A stretch of 64,000 bases of DNA from Undaria pinnatifida (GCA_012845835.1 JABAKD010000011.1:7068381-7132380), one strand, 5' to 3'. Positions 54,178 to 64,000 are shown, counted from the stretch's first letter. The notes: generated by a model not told the origin, from the letters alone. Translations and numbers: made by a program.

Positions 54178-57100
54178 AACCCATCTTGGGCGCGGCCACG
54201 ATTCGTGACGCACCTGCTGGGGCCGTTGATCGCGTTGGTCGTCATCGTCTCCACGTTCGTACACACGCAAAAGCTCAACCTCTTCAGCTTGTGAGTGTTC
54301 TCAACTCCGGAGTGCTGTATGCTGCTGCGGTCGGAAGAGGGTCCTCTCCAAATCGCGACCCAACCCAGCCCTCCCCCCAACCCTAACCGTTCCCCTGTTA
54401 ACCCCCCAGCCTAAGCCCACACCGACGAGCGACCCGAGCGTGGCCTCGCCTCGACGCACGTTTTTCATTTCCTGAAAAAAATGTCCCGACCCTGCAAAAA
54501 TCGTCTAATATTTTCCGCACTTTCTGGTGTGTTTTGATGCGTGACAGCCCTGGTGATGGCTACTGTCCTCCCCAATCCCGCCCTAGTCGAGGGGATCACC
54601 ACGTTTGGTGTAGCGCACGTCGTGCGATCCTTTGTATTTTACGCGGCCGTATCAAGTACGAACATGATGTGTCTTGTGTTTGTAACAGGCACCCAACGTG
54701 CATGGCGCTGGCGTTTATGGTGCTTATGCCGGAGGGGGTAGTGGCTTACAAGAACCACCTGCTGCTGGACTCCTTCGGCCCTATCATGTCCAACAGTACC
54801 AAGGCAAAGAACAGGACGATTCACATGACGCTGCAGGCAAGAAAATGGAGGGGTTCGCAGAACATCATCAAGAAATGAAGAGAAAAATCTCAATGAAAAA
54901 TATCAAGAGAATTATTTAACAATATCTGAAAAAAAGTTGCGCGACAAAAGACAGACGAGGACGACCGGTGGGGGTAATGGACGTCGAGGGGGGAAGGGAG
55001 CAGTACTGCTTTACGACTGGACCCAGCTTAGGCAAAATTGTTGAAAGACCGCGCTGATTGCTCAGTGCATACTTATTCCGAGAATTTTCCCAGGCGGCCG
55101 GGATCAGGGTTAGACCGAATATTGTTGGAAACATTACTTTTGGCGCTCAGAACTGAATTCTAGGCCAAGTATGTACCTGTTTTACTCGGCTGGACTGTAA
55201 AAAAACACGGATATACTCTTCAAGATCCATCCCGTAATTTTCCGAGGGCTTTCTGGAGCAGTTTTCCGTTTCTCTAGGGTCTCTTTCTGATTTTTTTGCG
55301 CAACCAATCAGCTGTCAGATATATGAAATGTTGGTCAGAACTGGGGCCAAGAAAAAATGAATCTTGGAGGATTTTTGGCTCAAAATCATCAGGTCGTCAG
55401 AACTGGCAAATTGGACGAACAGTCAAACTACGACTCTGGAGAACGGAAAAGTACGTCAGAACGCTGTAGGAAAACTACGGGGAACACCCTGAAGAGTCTA
55501 CAGGTGTTTTGGCCGTCCCTCTGAGTACATCGCGTTTTATCGTTCTAAAATCTCAGCTCTGAGGGCCCGCAAATATGTTCCCATAGTAGTTGATCTTGTA
55601 GGGATCAACATCAAGCATATTTTCCCCAGTAAGGCCAAGTATATTTTCTCGATGCTTAGCCATTTGGTCTACACAGCTCTCGAGGGGGTGGCATGCGGCA
55701 CTGGCGCTGGACCATTTCGTCTGTAAGACCGTTGAGGGGGAGTGTAGGGAATGCCATACGACGAATCGGCTTGTTGCAGATTGCGCGGCTGATCTTTTCC
55801 TGGGGGCGTTTTGGGGGGAGGAAGGTCTTTCTTTTTCAGGGAAACGGAGATCAAGAACGACGGACCAAAGAGCCCACGGTGACGATTAACCGTTTTGCTG
55901 ATTTTGCGGCATGGCGCCTTGGGGGGGGGGGGGGCGCTCTCTGCCTTGCTTTTCCAACCTTTGTTTGATTCAGAGACCGAGAGGGGTTTGTTGGGATGGT
56001 TTGTCCTATTTTTCCGTCATTTATATGCCCTCGTTATCGACTCTATGTTATACCCGTTTTCACTCATTCATTTTCCCCTTGGTTCGTCTTTTTTTTTGCA
56101 TGAACTAAGCTTGGTTTCCCCCATGAACGTCAACTGTATCCCCGCCCGTCCCTGTTTTACTTGCGCTTTTAACACTCCGTTATTTTTTCTCTCTGCGCCT
56201 TGTCCCAGATCCTGGCTTCCTTGTTCGCCGCTTTGGGTCTTCTTTTCATCGCCGCCAATAAGCTCTACCAGGGGAAAAACATCCTGCCGCACACGACGCA
56301 CTCGGTGCTCGGCACGATAGTGAGTTCCGCCCGCAATTTGCCCATCCTGATGATGCCGACTGCGTGAGCCGCCTGCCGGTTTACGAATGACAGACGCCTA
56401 GGGAGGAATCGAAGCAGAGGTTTCTAGCTTGAATTCGAACACGGACACGGATCTCGTGGAATATTCGTACGAAACCGCGCCCGACCCAGCTGGCAGAATA
56501 GAGCCTTCGTCACTCCCGAGGCTAGGCATATTATGGCTCCGGCCAGCCGTTCCGTTTTGCCAAGGGAAACTCGAGAGCTAGAGGTACTGAAGATTGAGAG
56601 CTGGAGGTGCTGGGAGATCCGGATATATCAGTGGTAGACCGCGGGATGACCTGCTATTGTTGCCCCTGCTGCCATATTGCACAGACCGAGCGAAAAATGG
56701 AGAAAAACGCCTGTTTGCTGTATTTTTTGTCGGGTGTTGATGCACGATTAGTTCGTTTTTTCTTGTGTTCGTTTTCGCCGACTGTTGATAATCGATTGCG
56801 TCGTGTCTGCCCTCAACCGCTGCCGGGTGTTGTGCCTCCTTTCCAGGCTCTGCTGGCGATGGTGATGCAGGTGATGGTGGGACGGCTGAAGCAAGCAGGC
56901 TTCTCTACCAGCGGGGCGGACGGGCGCATCAGGGGCAAACGAAATTACCGATGGCACGGGAAGGTGAGAGGGGTTGGTGGAGACAAGTGTAGGGACCCCC
57001 CGATAAACGCCGTCTGAGCAAGGCGGTATACCGATATAAGGCGGTCAAAACCGCTTGGCGTGACTGGGGAATTTCGCTCACGACAAGGATTGAAGAGCTT

Positions 57101-58922
57101 CCCCCCAAAAGGCGGTCATATTGCTCTGGCACACCACCGCCTTAGTGGGGGACCCCTAGTGTAGTAGTGGTTGTCGTAATGGTGGTATTAGTGGTGGTGA
57201 TGGCAGTGTTGGTGGCGGTGTGGATGAGTAAGTTGGTGGTAGCATCAGGGGAGCGCTAAATTTCCGATGGCATGGGATATTGAGAGGGGTTGTGCTGGTG
57301 GTGGCGGTTGTGTTGGTGGTGATGATGGCGTTGTTGTTGGTATAGACGGTGTTGGTGATGGTAGATGTGGTGCTGGTTGTGACGGTGGTGGTGGTGGTGG
57401 TGGCGGTCGTGGCGATGTTTTTGTTGTTGATGGTGGTGGTGATGGCGGTGGTGGTGTTGGTGCAAGCTTGGTCTCTGGAATGAGAAGACCCTCGACCCCA
57501 AGTTTGTTTATTGCTTCCCAAGTATGGTTTTGTTTTTATTCCCTTCGTGTTACTACGGTTGTGCTTTTTTCTTAGCTTGGAGAGGACAAGGAGCGATTTT
57601 ATACGAAGTATCACTGTACGTACGTACTACTACTGCTACTGCTGCTACTTTCGAAAATAAAGTTCGATGCTCAAATTGGACACCATGTTGAACGCAAAGC
57701 CGCTGCGCACTGTGGCTTCTTGTCTGTCTAGATGGGTTTCTTATGTTGCCTCCTCCTTGTCCTCCTGCCCCCCCCCCTTCCCGGCCTCGCCTCCGCGCCC
57801 GTCCCTTCTCTCGGTGTGCATCATGCCGTTTTGTTTTGTTTGTAGATGGGCCTTCTGCTGTACGACTTAGCCACTACGTCATTCGTTTTTGGGGTGTTCG
57901 CGTTCTTCGGGATCTCTGTGACGGCCGTAGTGGTTCCCTTGCTGGTGGCATACGCTTGGCTGAACGTCCACCTTCAGGTATACGCTAAAGTGATACCAGT
58001 ATATTCTGTCATAGACTGCCTGCGTCTGCGGTAGGGAGCGCGTCCTAAGCTCGACGCAAGCGGGATGAACGACACGCGCGCAAACAGCTAGTTGTACTGT
58101 TGCCCGTTCTTAATGAGTGGTTTACAAAACCGAACTTGTCGCTTTTGAAGTCCTGATATCTGGGCCCGAAAGGGTTATAGTGCGGCATGGACTGCCGGTG
58201 TCAGTGCAGCATTGGCTGCCTATGACAGTGCAGCAGGGGCTGCCTTGCGTGATGATGATTTTCTCGAATTGGCTCATTTCCCTGAAGTCCAGTCCGTGGC
58301 TACGAAAAAGCACTACGAAAAACGCCCTGGTGCAAGAAATTATAAAAGCAAGTAAATTTTAACATGTGCCGCAGTACCAGTACGCAAGGAGTTGGTGCTA
58401 CGGGCTGCGGTATACCGTACTTTATCACTTACAGACCATGTCGAGGAGACTATCCATGGTACGTGTACCCGATGTCTAAATATTTGCAGCATGCGCTGCC
58501 TGGGGTCATGTAGCGTAGATAGGTTGCCTGCGTCAGTGTAGCGTTGGAGCTTGGGCCAATCAATGACATTTCTGGCTATGCAGCGGGGACCGTTTGCCGT
58601 CAGCCGGAAATCACTACCGACCGCACAACCTCGTGTTCCCCCGGTGCAGGCGGTTGATTATTTGTCTCGATGAAAACTCCCTCTGTCGATTTGTCGTTTC
58701 CTACCCATCCCGCCTCCCGTATAAACATAAACGCCAATTGAGTACGTTTTTATCTTGTGTTTGTTATAACCTCGGCAGATGCACGAGACGAAGCACCTCA
58801 CCGTGCCCGTGTACAGCGAAGGAATGGACGCGCAGGCGGGGGAAGCCGTGCCCGAGGTGCAGCCTCTGACGGAAGAAGGCGGGGCTCAAGAGTCCAAAGG
58901 GGAAAGGACCTACCCCGTATAG
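54178..58922 (+). CDS. Cytochrome b561-domain transmembrane protein (first coding exon unresolved)
   Basis: Exons 54178-54290, 54689-54836, 56209-56319, 56847-56963, 57576-57623, 57846-57977 and 58779-58922 join in frame to 270 aa and TAG. Helices: HLLGPLIALVVIVSTFV; HPTCMALAFMVLMPEGVVAY; ILASLFAALGLLFIAANKLY; ALLAMVMQVMVGRL; LATTSFVFGVFAFFGISVTA with a further stretch. The four haem-ligand histidines of the family are present: HPTCM, TIHMTLQ, THSVLG and RWHGKLG. Such proteins move electrons from ascorbate across a membrane. The acidic tail (VQPLTEEGGAQES) is probably cytosolic. Intron 2 has a GC donor (CAG|GCAAGA). Exon 5 ends in GTACGTACGTAC, so its donor is uncertain; phase 0 at 57623 fits best. 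The frame is open upstream to an ATG at 53974, but a TTGCCGTTCAG acceptor at 54177 suggests a separate first exon. Confidence 0.87.
57165..57470 (+). repeat. GGT/GTTGGT microsatellite, cytochrome b561 intron 4
   Basis: GGTGGTGTTGGTGGTG-type repeats around the decayed exon copy at 57244-57297. The His/Thr and Gly/Val frames are artefacts. Confidence 0.85.
57244..57297 (+). pseudogene. Decayed copy of a cytochrome b561 exon 4 / intron 4 junction
   Basis: GCATCAGGGGAGCGCTAAAT, TTCCGATGGCATGGGATATT, GAGAGGGGTTG repeats 56926-56982 (GCATCAGGGGCAAACGAAAT, TACCGATGGCACGGGAAGGT, GAGAGGGGTTG). The donor AAG|GTGAGA reads ATATTGAGA, so GT became TT. It is about 318 bp downstream in intron 4. Confidence 0.8.
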
Positions 58923-60480
58923 CGTCTTGTATGATGGCGTTATTGTTGCTGATGTCTCTATTAGTAGCAGCGGTGCTCCGCTGATCACATTACTAAGGCA
59001 AGCAAGAAAAGAGCACACCCCCCCCCCCCTCCCCGCACGGTTCTTCACGTCGAAGGGGGATGCTGATCGGTGATGTAATGACTAAGGCAAGCAACCATTG
59101 GGTACCCCGCCCTTCCCCCTCGACCACCCAACTACTAACTCCACCAGGCACGCTTCATGTTATATGCTGGTGTGCTGGTATTGCACAAGTTTGCGATGCC
59201 AAAATCATTTTGTCTTTTGCCGGTCGCTTTTTTGTTTCATTTTGCCGTGCTTGTCGTTGGACAGCGCTTTGTCACGCAAAACCTGTGCACGACCTTGGAC
59301 AGTATTGTTTTGTTGTAGCCGTAAAGTAGAGGCCAGGTAACCGAGAGCTTATACAGCAGCAGCAGCAGCAGTATGAATACCATACCTCCTGACGAGGGGG
59401 GTATGAAGTGTTTAGCCAATGGGAAGTCGTTGCCTGCTGCAGTTGTAGACCTGTCGTATGAAGTGTTTAGCCAATGTGAAGTCGTTGCCTGCTGCAGTTG
59501 TAGACCTGTCGTATGAAGTGTTCAGCCAATGGGAAGTCGTTGCCTGCTGCAGTTGAAGACCTGTCAAGCTGTGTGATTATTTTGCTGTTGGTTTCGCGAA
59601 GTTGTACGCTGTTGTTTTCGCACCGTATTTCGTTGCCTTTTTGTGACTTCGCGACGTCGTGCACTGCATTCACGATTGTTTTGTTTCCTGTTTCAAGGCC
59701 TATGCTGCTGCTGCAGTTGCACCTACCGAACAGGTTGCGATCGTGCCGTTTCCTGTTCCCTCAAAGTTAGTTCACGTACGGAAACGGTATAGCGGGTACG
59801 ACTGCTGTGAGCGAAACGCTCAGTTGTTGTTCGCAGGCGTCTCTGGTCTTTTGCCTCTAGTATTGTAGATAGACGTTCTTTTTACCAACGGGAATTCATA
59901 TACATAGAACCAGGATCTTTAACCTCTCGGTTGTTTGGCGTGTCAATGATTACAGTATTACGGAAACGAGGTTATTTGCTCTCGATATGGTGGATGATAT
60001 TGCATCGAGAGAGCGGGATTGAGCGATGCGTTCACGGTCGGAGGACGGGGGAGTAGTACTTGCAGTCAGTTGACCAAATTCGTGGGCTACCGGCAATCCT
60101 CGGTATCGTTGTCTTGCTTGAAGGAGTTATGTACCACTACCTGGTACTCGTAGGAAAATAGAAACGTGTTGGGTGGCGGTCAAGAAAGTGCAGGGGTGCT
60201 GTTCCGTGCGCGGCGACGACAGACGAAGCAGGTAAACCACCCCAATAACTTAGTCTGATAGCCCAGTGTGGGCAGATAGACGGACACGGCACAGCGGCCA
60301 CCCCGCCCCGATAAAAAAAGCACGTGCAAGCCACCTACCTGTAGAACAACTCTACTGTATCCCGTAGACAGAGTGTTTTCGTTTGCCGCCCGACAGTATG
60401 GTATGCAGTGCATGTTTCAATCCAGTATGTGTATGTTGAAAGTACTCGTGACTTCGTCGTGCTCGTATTCCTAATATTTT
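58923..60480. other. 3' flank of the cytochrome b561 gene; no gene seen
   Basis: Apart from a C run (59018-59032), a (CAG)5 tract (59355-59370) and a 55-bp tandem repeat, I find nothing supportable on either strand. Confidence 0.5.
59401..59566 (+). repeat. Three tandem 55-bp copies
   Basis: GTATGAAGTGTTTAGCCAAT then GGGAAGTCGTTGCCTGCTGC then AGTTGTAGACCTGTC repeats at 59401, 59456 and 59511 with only a few substitutions, so the expansion is recent. Confidence 0.93.
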
Positions 60481-60484
60481 CCAG

Positions 60485-60780
60485 GGTGGTAGTCCTCGGT
60501 ACCGTTTTTTTTTACGGTACCAGATCGGACGGTATTGCGAAATGACGGTACTTTTCAAACGGTTGACGGTATTTCGATTTCTCACGGTACCACTTTTGGC
60601 GGTACACGGTATCGCCGAATTTGACGGATCTTTTTCGGCGGTATCGACAAGTGACGGTATTTTCTAGACGGTAGACGGTTTTTCGACATTTGACGGTACT
60701 TTTTTGGCGGTACTGCAAAACGACGGTACCGGTCCCGGTACTGCCAAATTTGACGGTACTTTTTTGAGGGTACTGAAATA
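60485..60780. repeat. TGACGGTAC... repeat array, left part
   Basis: TGACGGTACTTTT, AAACGGTTGACGGT, TTTGGCGGTAC and ACGGTATCGCC-type blocks repeat about every 90-110 bp. Interrupted at 60781 by the mariner-like element; sequence of the same type resumes at 61556 and 62060-62240. Confidence 0.75.
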
Positions 60781-61553
60781 CTCCCTCCGACTCTAAATAT
60801 AAGGGCGGTTTGGAAATCCCGTAATATAAGGGCGGTTTGAGGGTTATTGGCAGAAACGTGCCATTTGGGCAAGGTGGACCTCGGATATCTTTGGCATACG
60901 ATAGAATATCGCATTGGAGAGAGAGAAAAAAAAAAACGCTCGATGGGGGGGGGATGGTGCGGTGAAATCCCCTGATCGGGGAAATGGCGGAAATCTGCCG
61001 TGGTTGTACCCAGAAGGGACAACAGACCGCCGGTGCAGTCAAGGTCGATGCCCTTTCTGCCGCTTTTGCCCTTGCGGTTGTTCCCGATGTACGCACTGGG
61101 GTCTCCAGCTGCCTCCCGCTGCTCATGCTTCGCCCACACTCCCTTTATCGTCTTCCAGCTGCACCCGTACTTCTCCGCGGCTTCCACATACGCACCGTGC
61201 CGCAGTACCCCGTCTTTGCTGTTGGCGAGAAGGTGGCGAATCACCTCTTCTCTCTCCAAAACGCTGAAATTCTTGCGTTTCGTCCCTTGAGAGGCACTCC
61301 CAGCAGCGGACATGGCTCAACAGCAGTTGGGAAGGTGTTCGACCGGAGCTCCAAAGTTGGGGTGGTGAGATCGGGCGCGGTCTGCTGTTGTGGGCTGCAC
61401 CTTGCTGGTGTGTGTTCAGAAAGACCCCTGTTCTGCGCGCTGCGCAGCAGTGCGGCGGAACCAATAAAAAAAACGGTTCGGGAAAAGAGTTCTGCAGACC
61501 CGAGTTATACCGCTTTTTGTCCAAACCGCCCTTATATTTAGGGTCGGAGGGAG
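60781..61553 (-). mobile_element. Mariner/Stowaway-like DNA transposon, deletion derivative
   Basis: The 33-bp left end (60781-60813, beginning CTCCCTCCGACTCTAAATAT) and the reverse complement of the right end (61521-61553, beginning CTCCCTCCGACCCTAAATAT) differ at one position. A TA dinucleotide flanks both sides (60779-60780, 61554-61555), the mariner-type target duplication. CTCCCTCCG is the end known from plant Stowaway MITEs and plant mariner-like elements. The near-identical ends point to a young insertion. It retains the N-terminal part of a transposase on the minus strand and lacks the catalytic domain. Confidence 0.87.
61050..61313 (-). pseudogene. N-terminal DNA-binding part of a plant-type mariner transposase
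   Basis: From ATG at 61313 the frame reads KRKNFSVLEREEVIRHLLAN, SKDGVLRHGAYVEAAEKYGC, SWKTIKGVWAKHEQ and then GKSGRKGIDL. In the family this is the helix-turn-helix region, 'R..V...LL..S.DG.L..G....A..F..S..TI..IW', followed by the GRK(R/K) linker. After GRKGIDL the similarity ends. The frame stays open to 60582, beyond the element's end, with no DDE/D catalytic motifs, so this is a truncated gene. Confidence 0.72.
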
Positions 61554-61555
61554 TA

Positions 61556-62240
61556 TGACGGTTCCGCTACTGAGAAATACAGAATTACGAATGACGAAAT
61601 ACTTGACAGTACCTGCCGGGCGGCGATCAAGCATGCCGGCACCACCACGCTGATGTTCCCGCATACCTACATAGAACGGACGAATTGAACAGCCACCGAA
61701 TCACCACTTGAATTCCCAGTCACCGAATCACCAGCAACAACAGGAACCTCGACACTACTGCTGCCATCGGCATCCCCCTGTACAGCGGCCATCTTTCGGG
61801 TTCTGCTGGGCCGCACACGCACTGTACGCAGGCGCCTTTGTGTGTGTGGCAGCAGGCCGCTGTTGCGACCACCAGCCACCAGCAGAGAGAGAGAAAGAGG
61901 TTCTCCCCAACAGAAACAACATAGCCCGATAGAACAAAAAAAAAAGCAGGAAAAAGGAAAAAAAAAAGACAAAGAACAAAGGAGAAGAAAAAAAAGACAG
62001 GCATCTGGGGTTCGAACCCAATGCTCGTCGTTCACACGTCCTCCCACTAGCCATCACCCTACAATCTTTGACGGTTCTGAATATGACGGTTTTTCTAAAC
62101 GGGAAACGGTACTTCGCTTATTTGACGGTACTTTTATGGCGGTGCTGCAAAATGACGGTACTTTTTAAACGGTTGACGGTTTTTCGATTTTTAACGGTAC
62201 CGCCTTCGGCGGTACACGGTTTGCCCAAATATGACGGTAT
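61556..62240. repeat. TGACGGTAC... repeat array, right part
   Basis: Continuation of the array after the transposon. 62140-62235 closely matches 60530-60625 (AAACGGTTGACGGT, GGCGGTACACGGT). The middle (61640-62060) is unrelated sequence including a tRNA-like segment. Confidence 0.7.
61990..62066 (-). repeat. tRNA-like Pol III promoter segment, SINE-like
   Basis: The minus strand shows an A-box-like TGGCTAGTGGGAGG, then CGTGTGAACG, then a perfect B box GGTTCGAACCC with a good T stem (TTGGG/CCCAG), followed within 15 bases by a T run (terminator). The 5' and 3' acceptor strands do not pair, so it is not a functional tRNA; a tRNA-derived SINE or decayed tRNA is likelier. Confidence 0.45.
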
Positions 62241-62629
62241 TTATTCCGCCGAGTACCGGGACCGACGTACAGCACGGGAAAATTACCTCGGGAATTTTCC
62301 CGAGGACTACCCTGATATTTTCGGAGGGTCTCTTGTCACGGAAACTGGAAACGTGTCGTTCTGTCTGTCTGCCCGTGCGTCCGTCTGTCTGTCTGTGTCA
62401 CCTAGATCCATTTAATTGCTGGAATAAACACCGTAACTGTCAGCAAGTAATTTTCCAGACTTAAGTAGACAGAAGGTAACAAAAATGAGTTTTTTTACTG
62501 GAAATTTACAGGCAGCCCACCTGTTGTGCCGATAGACTCAAATACATCACTTTCGTCCATGGTTCGGGCATACTGTACATAGCACTGCATTGCAAATCTT
62601 TGGCGCTTTACAGAAAAGCATCTTTGGTG

Positions 62630-62702
62630 CTCGTATATATAAGCTCCCGCCTTTCTTGACAATACCGGAGTCGGCAGAGTTGCCGTCGGAGCTACGTCAA
62701 TG
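62630..62702 (+). promoter_or_regulatory. Possible TATA box and start codon
   Basis: TATATATAAGC at about 62634 precedes an ATG at 62700 that opens MSRFSSLR and meets GAG|GTGAAT at 62724. No gene product is recognised and the spacing may be chance. Confidence 0.18.
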
Positions 62703-63204
62703 TCGAGATTCTCTTCCTTACGAGGTGAATTGAAACTGCATCTATCTGCTCGACTCCTTATTACCAGATATGGCTTATGTGAGGTTGTGGACAGGTGTTC
62801 ATCTCAATTTCGCGGAATATGTTTTTTTTTCATGCGGCAGCAGCTTAGCTGTTGTAACCTCCTGTTTGCTGATGCAACAAATTCTCCTCGACTTGATGGC
62901 GTTGGTGATTCGCTTTCATTACAAAAAACGTTCATGATACATAGTCTATAGCCTATTGCAGTTGTTTCGCTAAAAAAAATCACTCACCAGACGAAGGCAG
63001 CCACATTTAATTTATTACTAAGTTACACATACATGCCGTAGCTCCAATTCACCCCTCCCCCGCCCCCCAACGCCCCCTCCTTCCCCACAACCCGCACCAT
63101 CGCCCAGGCATAGCACCACGCGTATAGCAAGCCCCTACATCTATCTATGCGACCTAAAGCTGTTGGACATCCCCTTCCCCCCAACCCCCCCCACCCCTTC
63201 GAAC

Positions 63205-63535
63205 ACTCCGCACTCTCCTCACTGGTTGTACGACTTACATACAGGATACACATGATCGACTGATGCATTCCTTCCACAACCGTCAGATTTGTCCCCTTTA
63301 AAGTTTTATAGTTTCCGCGCACAGCTTGAGTTGCCCCCCCCCCCCCCCCCCCCCGCCGCCGCTCTATCTTGTTCAAACCCAGGTCCCCACGCCCTTGAAA
63401 CCTCCGCCCTCCCCTCACCGGTTATACGACTTACAGGATACACTTGGTAGTAACCTGATGCATTTCCTTCCACCGCTGTCAGATTTTGTCCCCCTCAAAA
63501 ACGGGTTTTTGTAGTTCCGCGCACAGACTAGCTAA
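63205..63535. repeat. Direct duplication, units about 190 bp apart
   Basis: TACGACTTACA.TACAGGATACAC, CTGATGCATT.CCTTCCAC, GTCAGATTT.GTCCCC and AGTTCCGCGCACAG (AGTTTCCGCGCACAG) occur in both 63218-63330 and 63424-63525. A C run (63336-63355) separates them. On the minus strand the second copy continues into a short open frame (63691-63479) that I cannot assign. Confidence 0.75.
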
Positions 63536-63639
63536 CATCACCCTGTTGACCCTGGAGTACAAGCTACACAATAGTTTCCAGGGGAAACGCCGACCTATAT
63601 TCTTAACGAGGACACACACACCCAGAAATACGCGCGATC

Positions 63640-63720
63640 GGAGGATCACACAGCTTGCAAAGATGAGTTTCGACAAAGTCTTCGATCTCACAGCTGGAGT
63701 GTATTTTTTTTATTTAACTT
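63640..63720 (+). repeat. Hairpin repeat family, copy 5
   Basis: GGATCACACAGCTTGCAAAG, ATGAGTTTCGAC, AAAGTCTTCGATCTCACAGC, TGGAGTG. The stem TCGA/TCGA and AGCT/AGCT pairs are kept although the sequence between differs. Confidence 0.65.
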
Positions 63721-64000
63721 CATGTCGTGGACATTGGATTCGGTGTACGGTAGTGGTTTGTTCTTTGTTCGACCCTGGGCTGATTTTTTTTTCCTCCTAC
63801 CATCTGGTATTATACCTTAAACTGGCGTAGAGACCACAAGTACGCTATATATACCTTTTTATGATGGTTACGTTTTTGGCCAGTTAGTCAGACAGCCTGG
63901 AGGTTTTCATCACTGAGGATCTCAGCAATTTAAGGAGCTTGGGCGCTCTTAGATCGTGTAGCGCGTTCCAAATGAAAACAGCCGGCTTGTTCTTTGTGCA

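Noticed and set aside
61990-62066. Functional tRNA-Phe (GAA) on the minus strand
   Set aside because: The GAA-like triplet sits in a weak 3-bp anticodon stem, and the acceptor strands do not pair.
1-64000. CRISPR array, prophage or bacterial operon
   Set aside because: No direct-repeat/spacer pattern, no ribosome-binding-site-led gene clusters, and spliced eukaryotic genes throughout.

Overview
The window is nuclear DNA from a photosynthetic eukaryote. It has long introns, much simple-sequence and transposon-derived DNA, and no prokaryotic or organellar gene order. A Tic20-type plastid import gene beside ordinary eukaryotic housekeeping genes, with 26 resolved introns of about 0.1-5 kb, fits a red-lineage alga. 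A multicellular stramenopile such as a brown alga is my best guess, but this is inference.

Layout. 1-530 is a (CCCT)n microsatellite. 532-1315 (+) holds the last two exons of a Tic20-like gene. 1.3-9.0 kb is minisatellite-rich, with two convincing but unidentified exons near 5.4-5.8 kb. 9093-24398 (-) is a complete 14-exon COG6 gene (Golgi tethering complex subunit 6). A 1.47-kb intergenic region separates it from the divergent gene 25870-33009 (+), a U2 snRNP A' gene (SNRPA1/LEA1 type) with seven exons, a long Ala/acid-rich insert and a C-terminal SAP-like motif. 33-54 kb is a repeat block: decayed Ty3/gypsy-like retroelement pieces, a 1.3-kb element with about 300-bp inverted arms, a roughly 5-kb array of hairpin-containing repeat units, and a family of about 200-bp repeats. 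54178-58922 (+) is a cytochrome b561-domain gene (seven coding exons found, true 5' end unresolved). 59-64 kb is repeats, including a well-preserved mariner/Stowaway-like element (60781-61553) inserted at a TA within an ACGGTA-rich array.

The genes are unrelated housekeeping functions (plastid protein import, Golgi trafficking, splicing, transmembrane electron transfer) and do not form a pathway. The most interesting signals are structural. (1) Four decayed copies of exon/intron junctions lie about 195-330 bp from the real junction; in all three donor-side copies the GT has become TT. (2) Three of 26 introns start with GC. (3) 23 of 26 introns are phase 0. (4) A five-copy dispersed sequence keeps a three-part hairpin through compensatory changes. 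(5) U2A' carries a C-terminal SAP-like motif. Exon boundaries were placed by hand from reading frame, splice consensus and remembered family similarity; no alignment was run.
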